A DNA stretch of 64,000 nt from Myxococcales bacterium (GTDB lineage: Bacteria; Myxococcota_A; Polyangia; Palsa-1104; JAEUJZ01), in contig JAEUJZ010000074.1 of the NCBI GenBank assembly GCA_016794505.1, positions 137,389-201,388 on the forward strand, given 5' to 3'. Position numbers and translations under genes: made by a program. The notes beneath the pieces were generated by a model that saw only the letters and a list, made by a program, of their open reading frames with translations, made no database searches and was not told where the DNA came from. Below, piece after piece: positions 1 through 9,300 of the stretch; position 1 is the stretch's first letter, and the number at the start of each line of letters is the position of its first letter.

Positions 1-1
1 G

Positions 2-835
2 ACGAACGCCCAGTCTCTTTTGCAGGCGCTCGAACAAGTCGCGCAGATCGCCAAGCAGCCCATCGATCAGACCGCCATCAGCATCGAGACCACGTCCTCA
101 AACGCCATCGTCTTGGCCGAGCGCGCCAAAGAAGCCCACGAGTTTACCGACAGCGCCCGCGTCCATGCCGAGCAAGGCGTGCGCGTCGTCGAAGCCGCTG
201 GCCGCGAGATCCAGCACGTCTCGACCGTCGTCGATCAGACGGCGCAGACGCTCCTTGCGCTCAGCCAAAAGACCGCCAGCATCTCGTCGATCGTCAGCGT
301 CATCAAAGACGTCGCGGATCAGACCAAGGTGCTGTCGTTAAACGCGGCCATCGAAGCCGCGCGGGCCGGCAAGCACGGCGGCGGCTTTTCTGCCGTCGCT
401 GATGCGGTACGTCGCTTGGCTGATCGCACCGCGCAGTCGACGCGTCAGGTCACCACGATCATCGAAGGCATCGAGCACGAGACGCAGCGCGCGGTCTCGA
501 CCATGCAGCAGGCCCTGCAGGGCGTCGCATCGAGCCTGGCCTTGTCGCGCCAAGCCGGTCGAGTGCTGGAACAGATCCACAGCGGCGCCAAGCGCAGCGA
601 AAGCACCGTGCGCGGCATCGCCGATGCCACGGCCGAGCTCAGCACCGCCAGCTTGAACCTGGCTACGCAGATCAGCTCGTTGGCCCAGGGCATTCGCAAG
701 GGCAACCGCCTGGCCCAGCGCGCCAATGGCGACGCCAAACAGCTTCTGAGCGGCCTGGAAGACCTGCGTCAGCAGCTTGCTCCACAAGCGGCGAGCGAGC
801 CCCCCAGCGAGCCCCCCGCCAAGCCCTCTGTCTGA
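2..835 (+). CDS. Methyl-accepting chemotaxis protein, C-terminal signalling part (partial)
   Basis: The reading frame is open to the left window edge, so the start and the sensor/membrane part lie outside. The visible 277 codons are a long coiled coil typical of an MCP signalling domain. The hairpin tip that contacts CheA and CheW is recognisable near nt 315-420 (ADQTKVLSLNAAIEAARAG, then a GGGF-SAVADAVRRLADRT stretch). The protein ends with a Pro/Ser/Glu-rich tail (PPSEPPAKPS) instead of a CheR-docking pentapeptide. The expected role is a transducer feeding a Che-type histidine kinase, either for motility or for one of the non-motility Che systems common in myxobacteria; which one cannot be told from this fragment. 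It converges on the DHH gene, with only 10 bp between the two stop codons. Confidence 0.9.
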   Translation, partial: TNAQSLLQALEQVAQIAKQPIDQTAISIETTSSNAIVLAERAKEAHEFTDSARVHAEQGVRVVEAAGREIQHVSTVVDQTAQTLLALSQKTASISSIVSVIKDVADQTKVLSLNAAIEAARAGKHGGGFSAVADAVRRLADRTAQSTRQVTTIIEGIEHETQRAVSTMQQALQGVASSLALSRQAGRVLEQIHSGAKRSESTVRGIADATAELSTASLNLATQISSLAQGIRKGNRLAQRANGDAKQLLSGLEDLRQQLAPQAASEPPSEPPAKPSV

Positions 836-845
836 GTGCTGTGGG

Positions 846-1853
846 CTAGCGCTCGCTGCGTGCGGCGCTGCGTAGCTCGGTCGCGATGTCGCGGGCGATG
901 CGGCGCGTCCCTTCGATGTCACTGGCTGGAAGCGAGATCGCCCCCACCGCCGGGTGCCCACCTCCGCCATGTCGGCTGCAGATCGAGGCAATGTTGGCGG
1001 TGCGTCGCTCGGCCCGCCAGGGGTTGCTGCCAACGCTGATCTTGGTGCGCCCCGGCATCTGCATGACGCCGACGACATAATGCGCATCCGGGTGCAGGTA
1101 ATACGGCACGAACTTGCTGACCGTCTGCAGCGACAGATCGCTGACGTCAAAGAACACCACGCCGTCTTCGTACTGCGCCCGCTCGCGCACCGCGTGCAGG
1201 AAGCGGTCGGCATGGCGACGAATCGGCGACAACGCATCCTGCACATAGTCTTGGGCGGCAATCTCAGCCAGGCTGCGCGTCGTCAGATCGGCGATGAAGC
1301 GGCGCTTCAGGTGAGGCTCGCGGTTCGCTTCGACCCAGGTCATAAGCTGCAGCGCGGGCTCGTTCCATTCCACGGCCTGCGCCGGATCTTTGAACTTGGC
1401 GCCATCGATTAGATCCGCCCACTCGATCAGCTCGCGAAAGGGCGCCGTGTCGAAGCCATACGCCGCCGCGCAAGAGTCCGCCAAGAACTTGCTGCACGAC
1501 TGCGCCGCGGGGTCGTAAAAGTGTCGCGGGTTCTTGACCGCGGAAAAGTGCGCTTCGTCCTCGGGCGACATGAACGCGCTCTGGTGGTGATCAAACCAAA
1601 AGTCCAGACGCGGATCGGCCGAATACCGGAAGTCAACGCAGGCATGCGTCACCCCTCCTGCCCCATCATCGCCGACGGGAAACGCCTCGGGATTGCGGAA
1701 CGCGCCCTTGAACACATCGCCCGGTCCATGCGACATGCCGTGAAATTCAAAGCGGGCATCGGCGCGAATGCAGCGACGGTAAAACTCGGAAAACAGCGCC
1801 GCTGAGGTGGCGCCGTCAAAGCAGTTGTCGTGGTACAGGACGCGAACAAGCAT
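846..1853 (-). CDS. DHH-family phosphoesterase
   Basis: 335 residues starting at ATG. Motif I near the N-terminus is HDNCFDGATSAALF, fitting the HDxxxDGxxSA pattern of DHH enzymes. An acidic motif follows (VDFRY) and then the name-giving FDHHQSAF near residue 90. A C-terminal DHHA1-like glycine motif (GGGGHPAVGAI) lies near residue 300. These are the metal- and substrate-binding elements of DHH/DHHA1 phosphoesterases, which hydrolyse short oligoribonucleotides, pAp or cyclic dinucleotides. There is no membrane segment or regulatory domain, so a soluble cytosolic nanoRNase/oligonucleotidase-like enzyme is likely, but the exact substrate is inference. The length suits a stand-alone DHH-DHHA1 protein. 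Confidence 0.85.
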   Translation of the reverse strand: MLVRVLYHDNCFDGATSAALFSEFYRRCIRADARFEFHGMSHGPGDVFKGAFRNPEAFPVGDDGAGGVTHACVDFRYSADPRLDFWFDHHQSAFMSPEDEAHFSAVKNPRHFYDPAAQSCSKFLADSCAAAYGFDTAPFRELIEWADLIDGAKFKDPAQAVEWNEPALQLMTWVEANREPHLKRRFIADLTTRSLAEIAAQDYVQDALSPIRRHADRFLHAVRERAQYEDGVVFFDVSDLSLQTVSKFVPYYLHPDAHYVVGVMQMPGRTKISVGSNPWRAERRTANIASICSRHGGGGHPAVGAISLPASDIEGTRRIARDIATELRSAARSER

Positions 1854-1914
1854 GGCGCGCAGGGTGTGCCAAAACCCCGTGCGGGGTCAATGCAGCCGCG
1901 CCCCCTTTTCGCCA

Positions 1915-2151
1915 TCAGCGGCCGGCTGGCCGAGGCGGAACCGGGACGGGACTGGGGCCGGGGCTAGCAGGGCCGGCGGGGCTGGGTCCGTCCGGGCTCG
2001 GCTCCACTTTACCCGCCTGACCACGACGCATGGCTCGCTCAGCGGCGCTCTTGAGCGGGGCCAGAACGTGCTGCTTGAAGCCCGCGTCATCGGCCAAGTC
2101 ATTCAAATCGGCGATCGCCAAGACCGCCGACGCCGCGCGCACCCAGGCCAT
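1915..2151 (-). CDS. Small hypothetical protein with Pro-rich tail
   Basis: A 78-residue frame directly downstream of the cytochrome/propeller lipoprotein on the same strand. The frame is open further upstream but would overlap the lipoprotein gene, so I chose the first ATG after its stop (GTG codons at slightly upstream positions are alternatives). The first half looks helical and protein-like (DLNDLADDAGFKQHVLAPLK); the second half is Pro/Ser/Gly-rich. No family is recognised. It may be co-transcribed with the lipoprotein. No clear Shine-Dalgarno site precedes the ATG, so confidence is modest. Confidence 0.4.
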   Translation of the reverse strand: MAWVRAASAVLAIADLNDLADDAGFKQHVLAPLKSAAERAMRRGQAGKVEPSPDGPSPAGPASPGPSPVPVPPRPAGR

Positions 2152-2213
2152 GCGGTTGGGTGCCACGCTCGCTGCGAGCCGTGCAGGCACCCGTGCAGGC
2201 GGTGGCGTGCTCG

Positions 2214-4031
2214 CTAGAGGTGATCGACGTAAGTCACCAGGGCGTCGCGGCGGCTGGCCTCGGGCACATAGTGGTCCGGGTCGGCGGCATCCTGCAGGAA
2301 GGCGGACAGCGTCAGAGCGCGCCCATCGTGACCATATGGAGCTCGCTTCCAAGCCTGCAAGAGCGACGGCACGATGAGCTGCTTGCCGCGTACCTTGGCC
2401 GTCTGGCCATTGGTCATGGCATCGCCGCTGTGACAGGTGGAACAGTGACTGGCAAACAGCTCAGCCCCGCGCGCGGCCAGCTCGGCTTCACGTCGCGAGA
2501 CGGGCGGCGACCAAGCCGGACGCTGCGAGCGCAGGAAGGTGGCGATGTTGGCCGCTAGCTCGGGCCGGATCGAGTTGCCAAAGCGCGACATGTCGCTCTC
2601 GATGAGCTCAGGCAGCGAGCTCTCGCTGCCGTCCCAGCGGAACGACGAGCGGCTGGCCAGCCCAAACAGGGACAGGGTGCGCAGCTTTTCACTGCTGTTC
2701 GGCGTGCTCCACAAGTGACCGTCTTCGCCGCCTTGGCTGTGACAGGACTCGCAGGTCAGGCCACGCGCGTTGCCGGTGTAAAAGGCGGTCCGGGCTTCAC
2801 GCAGGTCAGCCGGCAGGCGCGACTCGGGCAGGGGCAGGCTGGACACGATGGTTCCGTCGGAGCGCAGGGTGTGCAGGGCGCGCGGCATATCCGCCACAAG
2901 CAAGAACTGGTCGCTGCCCAGCGGCGCCAGGGCCAGCGGATACAGCGCCTGACCACTGGCCAGCTTCGGGCGCAGCGGGCGCACCGAGCCGAGCGTTCCA
3001 TCAGCTCCGACGCTGGCGACATACGCAGGGGGGCGGCCCGCTTCGGGGCTGGTCTTGCCTGGCAGAGGCACGTTGCCAATCGCGATGGCCAGAAGGGATG
3101 CGCCACTGCCGCTGAGCGCGAAGTCCTGCGGCCCGGTGGCTTCGCCGGGATGGACACCGATCCCGATCTGCTGCTCTTTGCTGCTGAGCGTCGTCCAGAA
3201 CGGCATGATGGGAAGCGGCGGACCGTAATAGGGCGGCGCCTTCAGGGTCGTCGGCGATATGCGCTGGGTATAGGCCATCAGCACCCGTGTGTCGCCGAGC
3301 TTGATCATGCGCGACAGGCCGGCCGGCACCATGGGCAGGCCGCTTGCTTGATAGTCGCCCGGCCGCAGCACGGACACGGTCTTGCCGTCGCGGGTTAGGC
3401 GAGCGATGGTGGCGCTGCGCGTACTGGCCAGCCAAAGCTCGCCTTGGACGATCTGCAGCTCTGCGACGTGCGACAGCGGGCTCGACAGCACGCGGTCGAC
3501 GCTCAGACGATCGCCTGCGCGCTGCAGACGCATCACCGGGCCGCGTGTACAGGCCACCCACAGGCCGTCGGCTTCGTCGATGGCCAGGCTGCTCGGCTGC
3601 GGGCAGACAGGCCCCCAGGGGCCGCGGCTTCCGTCGGGCCGCACGCTGACCACGCGTCCGGCGTTGGCCAGCGCGACATAAAACGTACCGCTGGCGTCGC
3701 GCACCGGTCGCAACGGGGCGCTGCCCGGTACGTCCAGCGGGATCGACGCCACAGGCCCGCTCGGAAGCTGGGCAAACAGCAGCCGATTGTCATCTGGATC
3801 GGCGATCAGCGCCGTCTTGCCGTCGGCAGAGACCGCAAGGCCGCTGCGCCCGAGCACGGCCGGGGCATCGCTGTTTACATAGGCGGCCGGCGTCACCCAG
3901 CTGGGATCCTGAACGCCTTCGATGAACGGTGCGGTCGTTTTGGGCAGATCGAGGACGGTGCCGCAGCCTCCCAGCAGCGAGGCGAGAGCGAGCGAGGAGG
4001 TGCCGAACAGGTTACGCATAGCTTGACGCAT
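2214..4031 (-). CDS. Lipoprotein with propeller-like N-terminal part and two c-type haem sites
   Basis: 605 residues. The N-terminus is a lipoprotein signal (ALASLLGGC, a good lipobox), so the protein should be exported and lipid-anchored. About residues 50-410 contain repeated short beta motifs of NHL/YVTN-like propeller character (GLAVSADGKTALIADPDDN and similar). Two haem-attachment motifs follow: CESCH near residue 426 and CSTCH near residue 530, each followed by a cytochrome-c-like helical stretch ending close to the C-terminus. The architecture suggests a periplasmic or outer-membrane dihaem electron-transfer or peroxidase-like protein with a propeller partner domain. A GGGGAAG purine stretch lies just upstream of the ATG. 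The electron donor and any enzymatic activity are unknown. Confidence 0.8.
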   Translation of the reverse strand: MRQAMRNLFGTSSLALASLLGGCGTVLDLPKTTAPFIEGVQDPSWVTPAAYVNSDAPAVLGRSGLAVSADGKTALIADPDDNRLLFAQLPSGPVASIPLDVPGSAPLRPVRDASGTFYVALANAGRVVSVRPDGSRGPWGPVCPQPSSLAIDEADGLWVACTRGPVMRLQRAGDRLSVDRVLSSPLSHVAELQIVQGELWLASTRSATIARLTRDGKTVSVLRPGDYQASGLPMVPAGLSRMIKLGDTRVLMAYTQRISPTTLKAPPYYGPPLPIMPFWTTLSSKEQQIGIGVHPGEATGPQDFALSGSGASLLAIAIGNVPLPGKTSPEAGRPPAYVASVGADGTLGSVRPLRPKLASGQALYPLALAPLGSDQFLLVADMPRALHTLRSDGTIVSSLPLPESRLPADLREARTAFYTGNARGLTCESCHSQGGEDGHLWSTPNSSEKLRTLSLFGLASRSSFRWDGSESSLPELIESDMSRFGNSIRPELAANIATFLRSQRPAWSPPVSRREAELAARGAELFASHCSTCHSGDAMTNGQTAKVRGKQLIVPSLLQAWKRAPYGHDGRALTLSAFLQDAADPDHYVPEASRRDALVTYVDHL

Positions 4032-4192
4032 AGGACTTCCCCTTTGCAGCCCACGTTTGGGCGCGGCATGGATTCATACTGCGCAATCGAGCCCCCCTGG
4101 CGATACCAAAGGGCCTTGCAAACCGACATGCAGGGCTGTCGGTCTGGCATTAAGCCTTTGCACTTGCTGTGCCAGACCCGCCGAATGCCGAC

Positions 4193-6058
4193 TTACAGAC
4201 CGAGTGACTGCGGCAGAAGTGCCAGGATCTGCTCGTATTCTTTCTTTTCGCAGATATCGGCCTGGATACTCTGCCGCGGGCCCAGCGTTTCGCCCATCGG
4301 CGCGCCAAACGAAGCAAACTTGCTAAGTCGATGCTGCGCCGAATACGTCATCGCGCCAGGAGTCGTACAGGTATGACGCTTCTCAACCAGGCAGTCCAGG
4401 TCCGTGGCCGCACAGGTCGTCTGGGCTGGATCAAGCTCTAGAGCAACTGTCGCCGGGTTGATCATTTTCTTACCGTACAGATCACCCCAGACCTTCATGG
4501 TCGTCGCGCTGTCATCATAAAACTTGATGGGACCTGGTGGCACGATGGCTGCCATGAGCACATTGTACTTGTGATCAGCGCCGATCATGTCGTTGACCAC
4601 GCTTGGATTCGCACCTTTGGGCCCGAGCACGGGATACAGGAATGTCTGCATTGCATCTTCTTTGCAGTCGGTTTTCATTCCGGCGCTGAAGAAGTCTTCT
4701 TTGCAGGTTGTGCTCATGGCAAAGCCGCGGAAGTTCAAGTGAAAGTTCGTGGGCTGCTTGGCGCCGCCCGGCGTGCCGGGCGAGGTGTTGTAGTCGTACA
4801 GCATCGCGGCCTTGCTCGGATCGGCCAGGGACTGATCGTCTTCGTCCGATATCAAGACAAGGAACAGCAGCGAGGTATTCGAGTTCCGATCGGGGTCCAT
4901 CGCGGGTGTGCGGTTGTAGCGAAAGAAGTCTTTGCCCTTTCCGATCGCGCGACGCACCGCTTCAAACGGGGCTTCCCGGCCACAGCCGCGCTCTCCAAGA
5001 TAGGCGCGGCAGGACATCATGGTACTAAACGCGCTGCTGATCGCGTTGATGTCATTACTGCTACCAGCCGGCAAACTAATATTACTTGATACGGTTCCGG
5101 CGCTGTTTGATTCGATACGAATGAATGGTTTCATATCATTCGCGATATATTCTTTGTTGCAATACGTGGTACAGCGCGGATCGCTCGCCGTGTTGGGGCG
5201 CATCGTGCATGACTTTTCTTGAAAATTGCCATCATCGCCGAGTTTTGTGCAGTCTCTGAGCTGTGAGATTCTTGGATCTGCGTCATAGCCAATACCGACA
5301 TTCGTAGAAATAATGCCGACATGAATGCTCAACTCTTGGCTTCGACCTTTGCTTTTGTGGTACTCTTTTATCTTTTTAAATGACTCGATTAATTTATCGG
5401 CAAACACACCAATTTTCGATGTTAGCAATCCTTGCTTGTCGGCCATGGATGGTGAGTTATCAATAACAAACAGGACATCAATGGCGCGAATGTTATCGCG
5501 CAGCGACATGATTACTGCGGGATCCGGCCGGCGCACGAGCAGCTGAAACAAGCCAAGCTCTTGAACCGCCACCGGCACGGCGGGGCGCTGGCTGAGCACG
5601 ACGCGCTGCATCGGGTTTTCAAGCGGCTGCGACGCGGCGTTGTGAGCGACAAAGAAGGCGTCGGTGTAGTGGATCCGCTGGCGCTCATACGGCAGCCAGA
5701 CGGTGACATCACCGCGGGGCAAGGGCGGCTTGGCCGTGATGCGCAGCGTCGGCCCGACGGCCTCGGCATTTTCGGACAGCGACGGCGCGGGATCGATCTG
5801 CGCGATGGTGAATACGGTCTCGCTGCGGATTAGACCGGGCGGAACCTGCAGCAGCAGGCCCTGGAGCGCCGGATCCTGGGTGTGCCCACCGTCCAGCGCG
5901 ATCTGCCCACCGGCCGGTCCCAAGCGGAAGCTGCCGAGCACGGTGCCCGGCCCAAAGCGGTCGTCCCCGTCGAGATGGTCGCTGCCACCGCAAGCGACCA
6001 CACCGGCCATCCACGAAATCAGGCCAAGCAGGCACAGGCTCTTCTGCACTCGGGTCAT
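4193..6058 (-). CDS. VWA-domain lipoprotein
   Basis: 621 residues from the ATG at 6058, preceded by a good AGGAGA ribosome site; longer in-frame extensions lack one. The signal peptide ends in a lipobox (AGVVAC). Residues about 40-185 look like a beta-sandwich region. A von Willebrand A domain follows, with a clear MIDAS start (FVIDNSPSMAD, DxSxS) near residue 195, and a cysteine-rich insert (CTMRPN, CTTYC) near residue 300. A later acidic stretch (LISDEDD) fits the VWA fold. Such proteins are usually surface or periplasmic metal-dependent adhesion/binding proteins. Bases about 5000-5520, encoding the VWA core, are clearly richer in A/T than the flanks, which may reflect transfer or relaxed codon use. 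It diverges from the kinase gene, sharing a 245-bp upstream region. Confidence 0.8.
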   Translation of the reverse strand: MTRVQKSLCLLGLISWMAGVVACGGSDHLDGDDRFGPGTVLGSFRLGPAGGQIALDGGHTQDPALQGLLLQVPPGLIRSETVFTIAQIDPAPSLSENAEAVGPTLRITAKPPLPRGDVTVWLPYERQRIHYTDAFFVAHNAASQPLENPMQRVVLSQRPAVPVAVQELGLFQLLVRRPDPAVIMSLRDNIRAIDVLFVIDNSPSMADKQGLLTSKIGVFADKLIESFKKIKEYHKSKGRSQELSIHVGIISTNVGIGYDADPRISQLRDCTKLGDDGNFQEKSCTMRPNTASDPRCTTYCNKEYIANDMKPFIRIESNSAGTVSSNISLPAGSSNDINAISSAFSTMMSCRAYLGERGCGREAPFEAVRRAIGKGKDFFRYNRTPAMDPDRNSNTSLLFLVLISDEDDQSLADPSKAAMLYDYNTSPGTPGGAKQPTNFHLNFRGFAMSTTCKEDFFSAGMKTDCKEDAMQTFLYPVLGPKGANPSVVNDMIGADHKYNVLMAAIVPPGPIKFYDDSATTMKVWGDLYGKKMINPATVALELDPAQTTCAATDLDCLVEKRHTCTTPGAMTYSAQHRLSKFASFGAPMGETLGPRQSIQADICEKKEYEQILALLPQSLGL

Positions 6059-6303
6059 GGGCGTCTCCTGGAATCTGAGAGGGTTGAGGCCCGGCTGCGC
6101 ATGGGCGCCCATGGGCGCGCCCAGAACATTCGCGCTGCGCAGCGGGCGGAAGAAGACGCTGTGCATGCGGCATACCAGCCCTAAGTGCAGGGATTGTCTG
6201 CGCAGCCTGCGACGAAGCGAGAGCGAGCGGCCCATCGCAGGGGTCGTTGGCATCTCTCTGGCAAATCAAAGCCGTCGGGACGTAGATTGAAAGGGAGAGA
6301 TCC

Positions 6304-9300
6304 GTGACAGGGGAGTCCACAGATCGCGCTCTGCAGCCGGGTGAGCGCATGGGTTCGCTGCGCGTTCTGCAGCACGTCCACGACGGATGCTATGGCGTGC
6401 TCTATCGCGCAGAGGACAGCGAGAGCCGACAGAGCGTCGCTCTGCGCATCCTGCCGACCGCGGGGGGACACGCCGCGTTGCAGAACTTGCAAAGCCTGGC
6501 TGCACATGTGCAAGCGCTGCAAAAGCTGGCTTTGCCTTTGGTGCCGCTACCGCTTCAGTCCGGGACGACTCGGGCTGGACACGCCTACCTAACGACCGAG
6601 TGGATCGAGGGCCAGCCGCTCGCGTTCCACCTGCCCAGGCTAGGCCCTGGCGAGCTACTCGCCATCTTGCAGGGCCTGGCGGGCTGTCTGGATGCGGCGC
6701 ATCGGCACGGGGTCCATCACCTGCTGCTTCGACCGAGCCAGGTCTTGCTGCGGGCGATGCCGGACGGCACCTTACGGCCTGCGCTGCTGGGTCTGGGCTG
6801 GTATCAGCTGCTCGGTGACCGCAGGCCGGCACTCGCCGCGGCCGCTCGGGCAGCGCTGGCCCCAGAGCAGCAATCGGGGGGCGGCATCCCAGCCCTGCCG
6901 GCTGCCGCAGATGTGTATGGGTTTGCGTCGCTGATACGGGCCTGGCTGGAGCGACCGATGGCCGGCGGGACGGCCGCCCCCTGGGGTCGCGGCCCGCAGC
7001 GAAACCAGGCGTTGGCGCAAGCCCTGGGCGGGCTGGTGCATGCCATGCAGGGGGCAGACCCAGCGACGCGGCCGACGATGAGCGAGGTCAACACGCGCCT
7101 CTATGCGCTCTTGACGTCGGGAGACTTTAGCGGGCAGCGCTCGGCCCGCGACAACCTGACGCTGGTGCCTGCCACGCTCAGCGGGATCAAGGATGCCCGA
7201 GCCGCCGGCTCGCCCCAGGGGCGCGAGTCAGCCAACGCCGGGGACCCGCTTGTCGGACAGTGCTTTGGCAGCTTCCGCTTGCTGCGCTTGCTCGGCAAAG
7301 GAGCGATGGGCGCGGTCTATGAGGCGCGCCATGTGGTCATCGGCACGCGGGCCGCCGTCAAAGTGCTTCGCCGCCAGCTGACCGCGGGCATGGGGGGGCA
7401 TGAATACGTCAAGCGCTTCCTCGATGAAGCCCGCGCGGTCAACATCATTGAGCATCCGGGGGTCGTCTCGATCTTTGAGTTCGGCCAGCGCGTCGAGGAC
7501 GACCTCCTGTACATCGTGATGGAGTATCTGCCCGGCGACACGCTGGAGTCGCTGCTGGCTCGTCGCCAGCACCCACTGTCGCTGCGCGAGGCGCTGCCCA
7601 TCGCCATGCAAGCTGCTCAGGCTCTGGCCGCGGCCCACGAGTGCGGCATCGTGCATCGCGACATCAAGCCGAGCAATCTGATGCTGCTGGCAGAGCCGCT
7701 GGCCCCCGATACGCTGCGCGTCAAGATCGTCGACTTCGGCATTGCCAAGCTGGGCCCCGAGTCCACGCGGGAAGGCGATCCCGAGCGGGAAGATCAGACG
7801 GAAGCCGGGGCAGTCATGGGGACTTACGCATACATGGCCCCAGAACAGTACGGAGACGCCAGTCGCGTCAGCGGCAAGGCCGATACCTTCGCGCTGGGCG
7901 TGCTGATCTACGAGATGCTGACGCTGCGGTCGCCATTTGGCGAGGCCAACTCGTTTTCGGTAGTGGGCAAAAAGGCGCAGGCCTTGCCGACGCATGGCCG
8001 GTCGGCACAGAGCTCGCCGCGGCTGGCCCAGCTGCTGGCGCAGATGATGGAGGGCGAGGCCCCGCTGCGACCGGACATGCCGCAGGTGATTGCCGTGCTG
8101 CGCGAGGAGCTACTGCAGATCCAGCGCCCGCAGCGGCGACGCGATCCCCTGCTGCTTCTGGCAGGCCTGCTTTCCCTGCTGGTGATCGGCGGGCTGGTGA
8201 TCGGCGGGCTGGTGTACGTGGCCAGCCAGCCCAAGCGCCCCGACGAGCGCAGGCGGGCCGCAGTGCGTGAGCAAGCGCGGCGGCTGCTCGAAGGGATCTT
8301 GATCGCTCCGCGCACCGACCCTGCGCTGCGCGCCGAGGCGGCCCGCGCACTGGGGCGCTCACGCGATCCGCGCTATTTCGATCTGCTGATGCGACAGCTG
8401 AGCGACGGTTCCGAGGTCGTGCAGCAGGGGACGCTGCTCGCGCTGAGCGAGCTGGGGGATTCGCGGGCCGTGACGCCGCTGCGCGAACGGCTGCGGGCCG
8501 GTCAGCGCAGTGGGCGAGTTGCCGATCACGAATGGTGGGCCCTGCTGTGCGTGTTGTCGCTGCAGCGGGGACAGGCCGAGCCCTTGAATTCGACGGAGCG
8601 TGAGCTGATCGACATCTTTCAGAAGTCACCGCAACTGCTGGCCGACACACAGCCGGCCTGGGGACGTCGCTTGGCGCTGCAGACGGCGCTGTATCTGCGG
8701 ACAGCGCCGGAGCAGCGACGGCCGCTGCGGCCCAGCCTGCTCGGGCTCTTGGCAGCGCGACAAATCAGCCCGCCCGAGCGCCTGCGTGCGCTGCACAGCC
8801 TAGCCGAGGGGCTGGATGACGACTGGCCCGAGCTGCGCGAACCCCTGGAACAGATCGCGCGGCTGCGCGACGCCCCCGAGCATGCCCTGCAGGCGATGGC
8901 GCAGCTCCGTCGCGCCCAGGCCCTGCGTCCCGAGCAAGAAGCGTGGGCAGAGAGCTTCGTACAGCAGCATGTGGAATACCGGGGAGTGGTGGCGCGCCAA
9001 AACGTCGCGCTGGCCGGCTTGACGACGGACTGCGAGCTCTTGCGCGGGGTGGTGGCGGACCGCGAGCGCAGTGAGCTAGAGCGCAAACAGGCGGCCGACA
9101 GCGTGGCCTTCTGTCCGTTTGAGCACCTGGAACCGCTCAGCGATCTGCTGGCCGAGAAAAGTCCTGCCTCACCGACGGTACGCGTCACCCTGGCCGGCAG
9201 TCTGCTGCGAGCGCTCGGTCGCCCTGCCGAGCAGATCGCCGAGCAGAGCTCTAGCCTGGATGCTGCGGTCGCAGGCTTGTGGGGGACCGATCGCATCGGT

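Noticed and set aside
338..1261. Long minus-strand frame across the MCP gene end and the DHH gene
   Set aside because: It is antisense to a clear MCP domain and out of frame with the DHH motifs; composition is Arg/Ala/Ser-rich as expected for a shadow frame in GC-rich DNA.
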